A stretch of 64,000 nt of DNA from Undaria pinnatifida (GCA_012845835.1 JABAKD010000026.1:4789699-4853698); one strand, 5' to 3'. Shown: positions 40,833 through 43,080, numbered from the stretch's first letter. Notes: generated by a model not told the origin, from the sequence alone. Numbers and translations: made by a program.

Positions 40833-41322
40833 CAGGTGTAGCGGTGGCGGTAGTGTTCGCAGCAGGCTTCCCCGTCGATAGGGACGGGAGGGTATCCGTT
40901 GTGCCTGCAGGTGCCCTAGCTGCTCCTACGGCCGCTGCTGCCGCTGCCGATGCTGCTGATGCTGCTGCTGCTACTGCTGCTGCTGCCCCAGCAGGTGCTG
41001 CCGCTGGAGCTTGACGGGGAGGAACCGGGGGGGGCATCGGCTTTACCGCATGTTCAGCTCCCCCCCGGGAGATTCCTTTCCCCGACTGGCCGGCGCTGTC
41101 GGGGCTGTCGGGGCCGAACAAGCTGTGGGGCATGGAGTGGATGAAGCTCGACTTCGCGGATTTGCGAGACTTGACCGACGCGGGAGACTTGGTGTCATCT
41201 TCATCGCTGCTAGAGCTGGAATTGCTGCGCTTGAAGGGGTTGTGTATCTTTTTGGAAATCCGCGAAGAGAAACTCTTTTTTTTTGGCAATCCTCCTGATT
41301 CGGCGCCGCTGGTATCGGACAT
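6836..41322 (-). CDS. TMEM16 (anoctamin)-SMP-C2-C2 fusion protein; 24-exon gene (whole span)
   Basis: Joining 24 exons on the minus strand gives 4242 coding bases: 1413 residues plus TGA. Seen: all junctions keep phase, and each exon matches the next piece of a known fold. Residues 1-248 are low complexity. About 300-800 is an anoctamin domain with YFAWLGFYT, FQFVNSY, the EYLE and NNxxExxxD calcium-site motifs and a tenth membrane segment. About 835-870 is a hydrophobic hairpin. About 905-1098 is an SMP (TULIP-type lipid-transfer) domain. About 1105-1225 is C2A, and about 1305-1410 is C2B. Family knowledge: TMEM16 proteins are Ca2+-gated scramblases or channels; SMP-C2 proteins (E-Syt/tricalbin) tether ER to plasma membrane and move glycerolipids. 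Inference: a contact-site protein that transfers and scrambles lipids. The alternative is two adjacent genes split near exon 12/13, but phase continuity and a good acceptor argue against that. The start chosen is ATG at 41322 (G at -3); an in-frame ATG lies 21 bases upstream. Confidence 0.85.
6938..7400. repeat. Intron 23: two degenerate copies of exon 24's acceptor edge in CATCAATCAACC repeats
   Basis: On the minus strand, 7078-7145 and 7258-7325 repeat the acceptor plus first about 45 bases of exon 24 (tgcatgcag|GTGAACGTGG in the nearer copy). Both lie upstream of the true exon. The spacers are CATCAATCAACC-type low complexity. Confidence 0.85.
7718..7820. repeat. (CCTTAACCCA)n tandem repeat
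   Basis: About ten 10-base units with CCTTAACCAA variants. Confidence 0.95.
8265..8470. repeat. (TTCCGAGAATCA)n-type degenerate repeat in intron 23
   Basis: Degenerate units of 12-18 bases such as CCGAGAATCATTCC. The open frames across it are repeat artefacts. Confidence 0.8.
8512..8713 (-). CDS. Fusion gene exon 23: C2B core
   Basis: Residues to 1380. PGDRYVSVICGNMKRKTQVV, then VEVLLKEKESIGNDKCLGSF. The C2 fold is clear, but loop 3 reads KEKE instead of D-x-D and loop 1 lacks its first Asp, so Ca2+ binding is unlikely. Acceptor caaatag, donor gtattc, phase 0. Tandem duplicates of the upstream intron follow at 8848-9042. Confidence 0.9.
8718..9042. repeat. Three tandem copies of an intron 22 segment abutting exon 23
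   Basis: Units at 8718-8812, 8848-8950 and 8968-9042 share the order gcgaacrtgtcatacgtgt, cacagcagc, agttgatatgggtgcgagg, ggaggggtgg. The first abuts the acceptor of exon 23. Confidence 0.85.
9367..9636 (-). CDS. Fusion gene exon 22: linker and C2B first strand
   Basis: About residues 1223-1312. It finishes C2A (TFVALSSG), gives an acidic/Pro-Ala linker and opens C2B with LGVISVMGIECK. The donor AA|gtgagt overlaps an in-frame AAG TGA, so retention of intron 22 would end the protein at once, without C2B. Acceptor ttggcag. Phase 2 on both sides. Confidence 0.85.
9638..10040. other. Intron 21, part: short CTACTGCTG-type repeats
   Basis: Contains clustered gagctactgc/agctactgctg units at 9700-9900 and no coding block. 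Confidence 0.5.
10045..10846 (+). mobile_element. About 800-bp inverted-repeat element, copy A
   Basis: Both ends carry an inverted repeat of about 80 bases: GTTGCTAATGGCAAG at 10050 and its complement (CTTGCCATTAGCAAC) near 10830, continuing inward with related sequence (cgaagatacctgcc... and ...gaaagcatcttcagc). A second copy in opposite orientation at 25945-26750 matches along the interior, e.g. TTGGCGTACAGTGCTCA. No transposase is recognised; the interior frames are short. Probably a non-autonomous DNA transposon. Target duplications were not resolved. Confidence 0.75.
10814..11235. repeat. Three tandem copies of the 3' end of element A plus flank
   Basis: Units of about 150 bases each begin with the element's terminal CAAGATCGCCATGCCATTAGCAAC-like sequence and run through cagaacggatacgctaccgg, gtcataagaaaagag and caagaaaccttac. 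They look like tandem duplication after insertion. Confidence 0.88.
11575..11955. repeat. (GTCTATCGTATATCAT)n minisatellite
   Basis: About 25 imperfect units of the type ATGTCTATCGTATATCGT. The tyrosine/arginine-rich frames here are artefacts. Confidence 0.95.
12240..12328 (-). repeat. Broken copy of exon 21's 3' edge with donor
   Basis: On the minus strand it repeats ACCTCGCACAACA...AAGAAG..GCAT..CTCAAGGCCAC|gtgagg, matching the last about 60 bases of exon 21, and lies downstream in intron 21. Frame is not kept throughout. Confidence 0.85.
12358..12600. repeat. About 23-bp minisatellite (ACCCGGGTACCCCAAGAGTACAT)n
   Basis: About eleven units, each with a palindromic CCCGGGTACCC core. It lies between the copy and the real donor edge of exon 21. 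Confidence 0.95.
12655..12815 (-). CDS. Fusion gene exon 21: C2A calcium loop 3
   Basis: Residues 1170-1222. VMEFAVYDRDAGPGDDDCLG supplies the D-x-D pair (Asp1177, Asp1179) of calcium loop 3, then the last C2 strand GSILLKA. Acceptor gtgaaag, donor gtgagt, phase 2. Three upstream copies of its acceptor edge and one downstream copy of its donor edge are visible in the flanking introns. Confidence 0.95.
12816..13445 (-). repeat. Intron 20: three upstream copies of exon 21's acceptor edge
   Basis: On the minus strand, segments around 13360-13440, 13200-13285 and 12995-13080 each repeat the branch/acceptor region (gccttatatcatcaaag-like) and the first about 30 bases of exon 21 (GTGATGGAGTTCACGGTGTACGACCG-like). 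Spacing is about 160-220 bases. The copies decay into AT-rich intron sequence. Confidence 0.88.
13446..14815. other. Intron 20 middle: no coding block recognised
   Basis: A plus-strand frame of 314 codons (14050-14994) runs through here, but it ends in the CCGGTACC minisatellite, and its composition (Ser/Pro/Arg) looks non-coding. No family recognised. Poly-C at 14512-14524. Confidence 0.4.
14820..15178. repeat. CCGGTACCCGA..GTTCGGTACG minisatellite, array 1
   Basis: Units of about 55 bases built from CAATACCGGTACCCG, CCTCGGTAAGTTCGGTACGGCCT. The same family occurs at 58470-58870 and 59475-60050. Confidence 0.9.
15400..15441 (-). repeat. Copy of exon 20's 3' edge with a consensus-like donor
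   Basis: Minus strand reads ..TTTCTGGTCTACGAGCCCTCCGTCGAG|gtgagc, matching FxLVYExSVE at the end of exon 20, 170 bases downstream in intron 20. An in-frame TAG immediately precedes it. Confidence 0.88.
15608..15738 (-). CDS. Fusion gene exon 20: C2A core
   Basis: Residues to 1169. KSDPYVKVKLG with Asp1129, then TDVIKRTLNPRFNATFDLLV, the standard C2 order K-x-x-x-I-x-x-TLNPxWNExF. Acceptor tgagcag, donor gtgtgt, phase 0. The donor is weak; a copy of this edge at 15400-15441 carries a better one (gtgagc) but has an in-frame TAG just before it. Confidence 0.95.
15787..15912 (-). repeat. Three short copies of exon 20's acceptor edge
   Basis: AAGGTTGCCTGTTCAAA-type units at about 15790, 15845 and 15892 repeat, in complement, the tttgagcag|GCAA acceptor of exon 20, all upstream of it. 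Confidence 0.6.
16288..16386. repeat. 10-bp tandem repeat (CAACATTTGC)n
   Basis: About ten perfect units. A related but unexpanded flank (CCACGCATCCCTTTCGAGAC) occurs at 9110-9180. Confidence 0.97.
16620..16870 (+). repeat. Dispersed repeat family D (GCAGATCGTACGGCTCCCACC), copy 1
   Basis: Shares with copies at 18200-18380, 19400-19680 and 21480-21730 the order gcagatcgtacggctcccacc, gtaacatgagct, cagatcttcccgaaa, tctagatcatcaag. Preceded by ATCATATAGA-type repeats. Origin unknown. Confidence 0.8.
16957..17045 (-). repeat. Dispersed repeat family B copy
   Basis: Inverted copy of the CAGCTGTGAG...ACTCATCTTTGCAAGCTGCG family, ending 45 bases from the donor of exon 19. Confidence 0.85.
17090..17171 (-). 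CDS. Fusion gene exon 19: C2A first strands
   Basis: Residues 1099-1126 (phase 1 end). GVVQLTIVGCDDLRAADLGG is the first C2 strand and calcium loop 1, with Asp1123. Acceptor atccag, donor gtgagg. Intron 18 (17172-20199) is 3 kb and holds the TTACAGTACACC minisatellite, a SINE-like repeat and two or more other dispersed repeats. Confidence 0.92.
17230..17527. repeat. (TTACAGTACACCTTGG)n / (TTACAGTACACG)n minisatellite
   Basis: About 22 units of two interleaved types, 16 and 12 bases, in intron 18. Confidence 0.97.
17650..17890 (-). mobile_element. SINE-like repeat family C, copy 1
   Basis: About 230 bases, found five times in the window. On the minus strand it runs from about GACTGACTCCCGATTTTACTT to GACTTGATTATGCGAGTTAATGTGAG and ends in (CAA)n, like the microsatellite tail of a SINE. 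Conserved internal part: CTCCAGAGTGACTGGAGCC. No promoter boxes proven. Confidence 0.75.
18010..18098 (+). repeat. Dispersed repeat family B copy
   Basis: gacgtcagctgtgagttcga, then ggtcgatactcatctttgcg, then gatcgcccgttttt: the core form of the family. Confidence 0.88.
18200..18380 (+). repeat. Dispersed repeat family D, copy 2
   Basis: Diverged copy: gcagaccgtgcgactcccaccc, agatcatcaagtagagatag, tctgtcggacgtgcgaaa (the last also in copy 1). Confidence 0.7.
18381..19395. other. Intron 18 middle: AT-rich, nothing recognised
   Basis: Several poly-A runs and no conserved coding block. Confidence 0.5.
19398..19680 (+). repeat. Dispersed repeat family D, copy 3, with (TAGATAATC)n
   Basis: Starts with five TAGATAATC units (19398-19445), then the family core gcagatcgtacggctcccacc and gatcatcaagcggg. 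Confidence 0.82.
20079..20140 (-). repeat. Copy of exon 18's donor-side sequence
   Basis: GCGATctcATagaaCcATCCTC..GCGTGCCAGCAAAGCCACaACTCAC duplicates 20145-20200, which contains the donor of exon 18; it lies downstream in intron 18. Confidence 0.85.
20200..20412 (-). CDS. Fusion gene exon 18: SMP domain end
   Basis: Residues 1028-1098. FPCFGAVLLTFMEKPFIDF and DIIHNAIKDMLVFPKKMPVP match the last SMP strands and the closing V/WP-x-x-x-x-VP motif. Acceptor gcaacag, donor gtgagt, phase 0. A duplicate of the donor side lies at 20079-20140. Confidence 0.95.
20515..20960. repeat. (TATTGATCGTCAATAGG)n minisatellite in intron 17
   Basis: About 25 units of 14-18 bases with higher-order duplication: the block at 20690-20790 is repeated at 20800-20900. 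Confidence 0.95.
20965..21062 (+). repeat. Dispersed repeat family B copy
   Basis: acgtcacctgtgagttcgac, ggatcgatactcatctttgc, aagctgcgtg, cggccgctcgt. Confidence 0.85.
21136..21321 (-). CDS. Fusion gene exon 17: SMP domain
   Basis: Residues 966-1027. Beta strands of the lipid-binding barrel: VVIDIDIRWAGNAEFVVEAG (D-x-D-x-x-WAG-x-x-x-x, an SMP motif) and RMRVELAPLV. Acceptor gtgcag, donor gtgaga, phase 0. A GGGACGAGGGTAATGA minisatellite begins 8 bases outside the acceptor. Confidence 0.95.
21330..21428. repeat. 16-bp minisatellite (GGGACGAGGGTAATGA)n against exon 17's acceptor
   Basis: About six units alternating GTAATGA and GTGATGA. It begins within the polypyrimidine tract, which is therefore made of repeat. 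Confidence 0.95.
21480..21730 (+). repeat. Dispersed repeat family D, copy 4
   Basis: agatcacgtagataatct, aggatcctgtatctgc, agctcccacccggtaacatg, catacagatcttctc. Intron 16. Confidence 0.75.
22230..22364 (-). CDS. Fusion gene exon 16: SMP domain
   Basis: Residues 921-965. PILDSYKPPGFSALGFRKVSLGTIPPK follows the SMP pattern: P-x-L...YRPPG...I-x-F-x-x-x-x-LGxxPP. Acceptor gccag, donor gtaacc, phase 0. Confidence 0.95.
22440..22870. repeat. Intron 15 short repeats: GTATACCATGTAGC and TGCTGTCGTCAT
   Basis: Four units of the first at 22449-22500, five 12-base units of the second at 22708-22760, and TGTTGTTATCATCGC between them. Confidence 0.88.
23033..23122 (-). CDS. Fusion gene exon 15: SMP domain start
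   Basis: Residues 891-920. Contains LPPWYTDSEVERVDWMNKIL. The E-x-V-x-W-x-N-x-x-L block is the hallmark opening of SMP domains (E-Syt, tricalbin). Acceptor gggacag, donor gtacga, phase 0. Intron 15 (22365-23032) is filled by TGCTGTCGTCAT and related short repeats. Confidence 0.94.
23540..23607 (-). repeat. Diverged copy of exon 14's 3' half with donor
   Basis: Minus strand gives KNLPHKALALGVVKGTQ|gtgtgg against KDLSDKALALGIVKDPQ|gtgtgc in the real exon. Frame, length and donor are kept. It lies 120 bases downstream in intron 14. An AG (ggtag) precedes it within a G-rich run. Either a decaying duplicate or a usable alternative exon end. Confidence 0.85.
23727..23844 (-). CDS. Fusion gene exon 14: second half of hydrophobic hairpin
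   Basis: Completes residues to 890. A hydrophobic run (AFWVLPTAFVFVSYL) then a charged stretch with KALALGIVKDPQ. Acceptor tttcgcag, donor gtgtgc, phase 0. A second, diverged copy of the 3' half with donor occurs 120 bp downstream at 23540-23607. Confidence 0.88.
24120..24265. repeat. (GAT)n microsatellite with GGAT interruptions
   Basis: Long GATGATGAT array in intron 13. Confidence 0.97.
24648..24722 (-). repeat. Copy of exon 13's 3' edge with dead donor
   Basis: gactttccatgcaacgagcaaggagatcatgg...aggcaggtgccgcac repeats 25240-25300. The copied donor reads GCATG|gaaagt, so the GT is lost. It lies downstream of exon 13 in intron 13. Confidence 0.9.
24735..24975 (-). mobile_element. SINE-like repeat family C, copy 2
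   Basis: Matches copy 1 from TTGTTGTTCTCACATTAACTC through GGAAAAACA to AAGTGAAATCG, more diverged at the far end. Confidence 0.75.
25045..25140 (-). repeat. Dispersed repeat family B copy
   Basis: Inverted: cgcagcttgcaaagatgagt, cccgaaatttgtcgaactca, cggctgacgtccttg. Confidence 0.88.
25247..25398 (-). CDS. Fusion gene exon 13: linker and first half of hydrophobic hairpin
   Basis: Residues 801-851 (last codon split, phase 2). A Gly/Ser/Thr-rich linker, then VWHLPLAMIPFLIAW. Acceptor tctcaag after a pyrimidine-rich tract, donor gtaagt (perfect consensus). In E-Syt-like proteins a hydrophobic hairpin sits just before the SMP domain, and this segment occupies that place. An internal Met (ERPGM) could start a separate SMP protein if the fusion were wrong. 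Confidence 0.85.
25586..25648 (-). CDS. Fusion gene exon 12: linker
   Basis: A 63-base exon, residues 780-800, reading WPINPYSLMFVVNFSLRGLKE. Acceptor cctgcag, donor gtaggc, phase 0. It joins the anoctamin tail to exon 13. If this donor were skipped the frame would run on to a stop at 25448, which would give an anoctamin-only protein. An inverted degenerate copy of this exon's 5' edge and the preceding intron lies at 33424-33600. Confidence 0.75.
25945..26752 (-). mobile_element. About 800-bp inverted-repeat element, copy B
   Basis: Inverted relative to copy A at 10045-10846, with the same terminal GTTGCTAATGGCAAG motif at 25952 and its complement near 26738. The interiors align over most of their length, e.g. 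GACGGAAAACCACAGGATAA against gacggaagaccacaggacaa. Sits in intron 11. Confidence 0.75.
26922..27086 (-). CDS. Fusion gene exon 11: anoctamin TM10 and cytosolic tail
   Basis: Residues 725-779. A membrane helix (VVLVVVAEHLLFLL) precedes LIDKVPRVVREAQ, equivalent to the anoctamin ending IPDVP-x-x-V. Acceptor ggtcag, donor gtgagt, phase 0. Degenerate copies of the 5' edge of this exon occur upstream at 27876-27935 and 28420-28490. Confidence 0.93.
27165..27785. repeat. 24-bp minisatellite (AATTGATACTGACATCACATCAAC)n in intron 10
   Basis: About 25 units. It starts about 80 bases from the acceptor of exon 11. The Val/Ser/Ile/Asp frames on the minus strand are artefacts. Confidence 0.97.
27876..27935 (-). 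repeat. Copy 1 of exon 11's acceptor edge
   Basis: Minus strand: gctgtcag|GTGGTCTTAATGGTGGTGGCAGAACGCC, reading VVLMVVAER against VVLVVVAEH in exon 11; 0.8 kb upstream. Confidence 0.85.
28420..28490 (-). repeat. Copy 2 of exon 11's acceptor edge
   Basis: Minus strand reads VVVVVAEHVLFL over the same register, 1.35 kb upstream of exon 11. A further fragment (caaaaacagcacgtgttc) is at 28627-28652. Confidence 0.8.
29228..29282. repeat. (CACTAAT)n microsatellite
   Basis: Seven to eight 7-base units of CACTAAT. Confidence 0.95.
29538..29699 (-). CDS. Fusion gene exon 10: anoctamin TM9
   Basis: Residues 671-724. IGAWQLCLEMIGVVACMTNL corresponds to the family IG-x-W-x-x-IL segment, then a short lumenal/extracellular loop, shorter than in animal TMEM16A. 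Acceptor aatgcag, which lies directly against a CGGTTTCATATTCGGC minisatellite filling intron 9. Donor gtaagg, phase 0. Confidence 0.93.
29700..30500. repeat. CGGTTTCATATTCGGCA minisatellite filling intron 9
   Basis: Irregular units of about 20 bases (GACGGTTTCATATTCGGCATT) begin immediately outside the acceptor of exon 10 and run almost to exon 9. The middle (29990-30180) is unrelated. Confidence 0.9.
30561..30689 (-). CDS. Fusion gene exon 9: anoctamin TM7-TM8
   Basis: Residues 628-670. QFGYIAMFFVVFPLAPLFA followed by ILNNVWEFKVDQTKL. Glu655 and Asp659 match the E730/D734 calcium ligands of mouse TMEM16A (recalled numbering). Ends RRPQ, as in the family. Acceptor gaaacag, donor gtaagc, phase 0. 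Confidence 0.96.
30905..30988. repeat. (GTTACAGTAGG)n repeat
   Basis: Seven to eight units of 11-12 bases directly before the MITE-like element. Confidence 0.9.
30988..31172 (+). mobile_element. GGCGGT-rich MITE-like element, copy 1
   Basis: About 185 bases bounded by GTCCCCCGGTAAGGCGG and CCGCCTTGTTGGGGGACCCC, with multiple internal ATAAGGCGG motifs in both orientations. A second copy in opposite orientation at 45181-45381 aligns end to end. Terminal inverted repeats and no coding capacity point to a MITE. Intron 8. Confidence 0.75.
31895..32035. repeat. About 38-bp repeat (CAGAATTTTCTGAGAACTTTCGAA)
   Basis: Three to four units just downstream of exon 8. Confidence 0.85.
32059..32172 (-). 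CDS. Fusion gene exon 8: anoctamin TM6-TM7 loop; GC donor
   Basis: Residues 590-627, an acidic loop ending ESEYLEM. Glu623 and Glu626 match the paired glutamates (E-x-x-E) of the TM7 calcium site. To keep frame with exon 9 (next residues VLQFGY, exactly the family order) the donor must be ATG|gcgagt, a GC-AG intron. The nearby GT (gtgaca) would break the frame. Intron 8 spans 30690-32058. Confidence 0.88.
32205..32350 (-). repeat. Dispersed repeat family E, copy 1
   Basis: gcacgtcgggtttgcaccgg, ccaggcagaca, cttgcacca, gcgaa..cgccgtgaggt also occur at 57255-57415. The minus-strand frames share R-x-FGA-x-x-VCL-x-G-x-NPTC, so the family may derive from a coding element. Intron 7. Confidence 0.7.
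32600..32788 (-). CDS. Fusion gene exon 7: anoctamin TM5-TM6 with calcium-site Glu
   Basis: Residues 527-589. Begins MFAFQFVNSYCALLYVGFW, the most conserved anoctamin block. Helix 6 includes five consecutive Met from an ATG run. KQFISQFVEIYQP aligns with the TM6 calcium-site motif of TMEM16A: Glu571 sits at the E654 position, whereas the Asn (N650) position is Ser567. Acceptor ttcgcag, donor gtgagg, phase 0. Confidence 0.95.
32937..33026 (-). repeat. Broken copy of exon 6's 3' edge with donor
   Basis: gaaggaggcgttattcgttcaccttgatga...gtggggtgctcctcgaagtc repeats 33650-33735, i.e. the last part of exon 6 and its donor, 0.65 kb downstream in intron 6, with internal losses. Confidence 0.88.
33424..33600 (+). 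repeat. Inverted copy of exon 12's acceptor edge and upstream intron
   Basis: Plus strand matches the minus strand of 25635-25795: cgtctgcctt, accg, gagcgcgcag, cggtacgagta, catgctgcacctg, cgtacgagag, cggacaccaattt, cagcggccgatta. It therefore spans intron 11 sequence, the acceptor and the first bases of exon 12, but is inverted and sits in intron 6. Confidence 0.88.
33673..33831 (-). CDS. Fusion gene exon 6: anoctamin TM4-TM5
   Basis: Residues 474-526. It holds a membrane helix (YYPLLLYSVVPIVASFAYDF) followed by FEEHPTDVRKKNALIIK, the counterpart of the family motif wE-x-h-x-T...L-x-x-K. Acceptor ttacag, donor gtgaac, phase 0. Intron 6 (32789-33672) contains a broken copy of the 3' edge of this exon (32937-33026) and an inverted copy of the exon 12 edge (33424-33600). 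Confidence 0.95.
34104..34229 (-). CDS. Fusion gene exon 5: anoctamin TM3 region
   Basis: Residues 432-473, starting EGEFSPSPAGK, which matches the anoctamin F-x-GE...P-x-TGK segment, then a membrane helix (VPIILAAIYVVIRVMLYCIW). Acceptor cttgaag abuts an extended (CAT/CAC)n tract, so the polypyrimidine tract is poor. Donor gtaaga, phase 0. Confidence 0.88.
34243..34520. repeat. (CAT/CAC)n tract against exon 5's acceptor
   Basis: About 280 bases of CAT/CAC/ACC triplets. The plus-strand His-rich frame (126 codons) and minus-strand Met/Val-rich frame are low-complexity artefacts. Confidence 0.95.
35105..35345 (+). repeat. Dispersed repeat family B, long form
   Basis: aatacactccagctgtgaga, ctcatctttgcaagctgtg, tccgatcgcgcgtatta, tcctcattaaggatataggt, cggcgactcccctt, agggtcaaca, tgtgcgcggaaactata: the long form also present at 56700-57010, 60045-60300 and 61115-61335. 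Confidence 0.9.
35346..36100. repeat. G-rich low-complexity DNA with a partial family B copy
   Basis: gggggg runs and two similar halves (cgcgtggtgctaggtctagg at 35600 and cgcgcggtgctgggtctagg at 35955), with a family B fragment at 35850-35945. A matching stretch is at 57175-57245. Confidence 0.75.
36101..36660. other. Intron 4 end: CAACCATCAACAACC-rich, nothing recognised
   Basis: Low-complexity ACCAACCA/CAATCAAC sequence up to the donor of exon 4. Confidence 0.5.
36695..36914 (-). CDS. Fusion gene exon 4: anoctamin TM1-TM2
   Basis: Completes residues to 431. Two hydrophobic stretches (VVPSIGGLFLFL and LLLPMFCVLIMVWTGMFLDLW) are followed by WRRRNSEIAFRWGVDG, the anoctamin cytosolic loop motif (typically WKRxxxxLxxxWG). 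Donor gtgcgt, phase 0. Intron 4 (34230-36694) is 2.5 kb and contains the His-codon-like CAT/CAC tract, two dispersed repeats and G-rich low-complexity DNA. Confidence 0.95.
37365..37545 (+). repeat. Dispersed repeat family B, partial
   Basis: agatactccgatcgcgcgaa, gtgtgtcctcattaaggata, cggcgactcccct, agggtcaacagggtgatgtt. Confidence 0.85.
37583..37716 (-). CDS. Fusion gene exon 3: anoctamin LHDK and TM1 approach
   Basis: Residues 314-358. It contains LLHDK and the diagnostic YFGPYIGMYFAWLGFYT stretch, the classic anoctamin signature entering the first membrane helix. Acceptor tttccgcag, donor gtggga with phase 2, completed by the first base of exon 4 to give Arg. Intron 3 (36915-37582) includes a partial dispersed repeat at 37365-37545. 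Confidence 0.95.
38120..38225 (+). repeat. Dispersed repeat family B copy
   Basis: gacgtcagctgtgagttcga, gggtcgatactcattcttgc, aagatgcgtg, ccggtcgcacgtt. Intron 2. Confidence 0.85.
38777..38971 (-). CDS. Fusion gene exon 2: anoctamin N-terminal cytosolic domain
   Basis: Residues 249-313, acceptor ttgtcag, donor gtgaga, phase 0 on both sides. The segment reading ISQLCADALQVIMRSG just before the LHDK motif of exon 3 sits where the cytosolic dimerisation domain of anoctamins ends (family knowledge). Sequence similarity is weak before that point, as usual for this domain. Intron 2 (37717-38776) holds one dispersed-repeat copy (38120-38225) and otherwise nothing recognised. Confidence 0.85.
38995..39285 (+). 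repeat. Interstitial telomere-like TTAGGG array in intron 1
   Basis: TTAGGGTTAGGG runs alternate with GTGAGGGTTCTTGAGGATAGGG in a higher-order unit of about 55 bases. TTAGGG is the telomere repeat of many stramenopiles and animals. The Asn-Pro frames are artefacts. Confidence 0.93.
39286..40145. other. Intron 1 middle: ACCATACCATA-rich low complexity
   Basis: CCATATACCATA and CACACCA repeats at 39650-40100; no coding block. Confidence 0.6.
40146..40220 (-). repeat. Broken copy of exon 1's 3' edge with donor
   Basis: Minus strand reads DAAMPHLRTGGIVMHF against DAAMLNLRTRGFIVHL at the end of exon 1, followed by gtgaga as in the original. It lies 0.4 kb downstream in intron 1. Confidence 0.9.
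40579..41322 (-). CDS. Fusion gene exon 1: low-complexity N-terminus
   Basis: Residues 1-248. It begins MSDTSGAESGG, followed by a Lys/Ser-rich stretch (KSRKSAKSS), a proline patch (PMPPPVPP) and then about 100 residues of almost pure alanine from (GCN)n. It ends GFIVHL before the donor gtgaga (phase 0). The Ser/Lys part could be a phospho-regulated or membrane-binding tail. The poly-Ala part comes from a CAG/CTG-type repeat and may vary in length. The frame stays open upstream to 41529, so the true start is uncertain. Intron 1 spans 38972-40578. Confidence 0.75.
40697..41000. repeat. CAG/GCT triplet repeat inside exon 1 (poly-Ala)
   Basis: Runs of GCAGCAGCA (longest near 40793-40830) are translated in the alanine frame of exon 1. 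Likely length-variable. Confidence 0.95.
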
Positions 41323-43080
41323 CTCGGGTGGACCTTGAACCATTAGCAGACACGCCGCAAGGTGGCGGATGCCAGGCAGCCCGAGGAGGAAGTCGCGGAC
41401 AGCGGCGCAAAACGCGGTCGGGGAAAAACGCGCAATGGTTAATACCTGATTGAAATAACCTCTTGATTGCTGAAAAAAAAATCCCACACTATTTCGAAGT
41501 GAAAAGTCGACCGAAAAAAGAGAGTGCACGTCCGCGTAGCGGTAAGACTCGTGTCAAAAACAACGAAGACAAAAAACAGTCCCGAGGGAGGAAGTGCTGC
41601 CTGCGCTGCTTGGATCGTCTCGTGCTACTGAGGTGTTTGGGGCACTGCCGGGTAGCGTTATCTGTGAGGCAGTGGTGCACGCCCATCAAAGAGGAACCAC
41701 ACGCAAAATCCCTGTGTCTCTATTGCTGCTGTGCTTGTGTTCCTAGCTTAAATCCATGGAATTGAACCTGTAAAAAGTGAAAAATGGGCTGCTTGATTCT
41801 TGGGCTTCGCGGGAACGGACAAGTGAAATGTCGGATGGAATAGCGCCTGACAGCGAAAGCGCCTAATGGAACCATTTCTTTCACACGATACCATAACAGG
41901 ATCGTGTTGGCCACATTACTCGTTTCTCGTATTGGGCATCTGCAAGCGTTCACGTTCCCAGCTGGTATCATAGGTACTAAAATATTAACATATAGTTAAA
42001 CTACAGTACGAGCTGGTGCGCATACTGAACGTTAACATAAGTATCCACCGCACAAACTAATATACTACTAAACCATAAATATTATATCTAGGTATACTGT
42101 AGACTAGTTAGCTAACTGCTGCAACTGAAGTCTGTATCGTAGGGCACAGCGCAATAGGCAATCGATACACCAGCCTTCGCTAGTACACACCAATACCTAT
42201 GCAAGTTGCCATATACCTAGTGAAGTCCTCGAGTTGCGACGTATGGCATAAGCTTGAATCGGAACACTAGGCGCGAACCTTGCGTTTAAAACACTGCGGC
42301 CAACTTTGAACAGAGGTACCAGTGCTCGGTATTCGGTTCGAAGGGATCGTGAGAAAACCGCCCGGCCTGACGTAGCAAGGCATTAATAGCCTAAGGTGTA
42401 GTCTAAATGTGACGTTATATGAGCACGTGCTGCTGCTGTTGTTGCCGTGTTTCCGTGCACGAAAATAGCATCGGTTACTGCCTGTTAACATATTACGGAA
42501 TAGAATAACAGGGGCTATTGGCGGAATATATGTGTTCATACCGTCATAGCCACTGCTGACACCTATAATCTACATCAGCACCGACTAAAAATATAGTCTA
42601 CATCAGCACCGACTAAAAATACTGCTTGCTGAAGGAACTTCTATGGACTCTCGAACCTAAGGTGAGCTTATCATATACTAGTACCAGGTACCAGTTATTA
42701 CAATAAAGGAGTACCTGGCTGGTCCAACCTCCGACTGTAACCGATACAGCCGGCAGACAACAACTACACCACTGACTACCTGGTACCGCTGTACCTACTT
42801 CGAAGTATAACAGCAGCCTCGATAACTTACTTAAGAGGCAAAAAGCGGCTTTCTAGGTGTATGTGCCCTACGAAAGACCACGTAGACACCACAATTAACC
42901 AGTCCTTTTCGAATCACACCCACGTGTTTGGGGACAAACTGCTTGAAAATAGTATGAGATCATTTTCGCATTTCCAGAAGTCCAAAATGCAAAATGAAAC
43001 GACGATTCTAGCACCGTTCAGCACCACTCCAGCGCCGGCCACACGAAGCAGCGAGGGTTAAAACTGAGGGCTCTTCACAG
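41323..43080. other. Upstream of the fusion gene: no gene recognised
   Basis: Presumably contains the 5' UTR and promoter; I see no convincing core element. A direct repeat of about 40 bases (acatcagcaccgactaaaaata) is at 42570-42620. Confidence 0.5.

Noticed and set aside
40469-41014. Plus-strand Ala/Val-rich 181-codon frame
   Set aside because: Complement of the poly-alanine coding repeat in exon 1.
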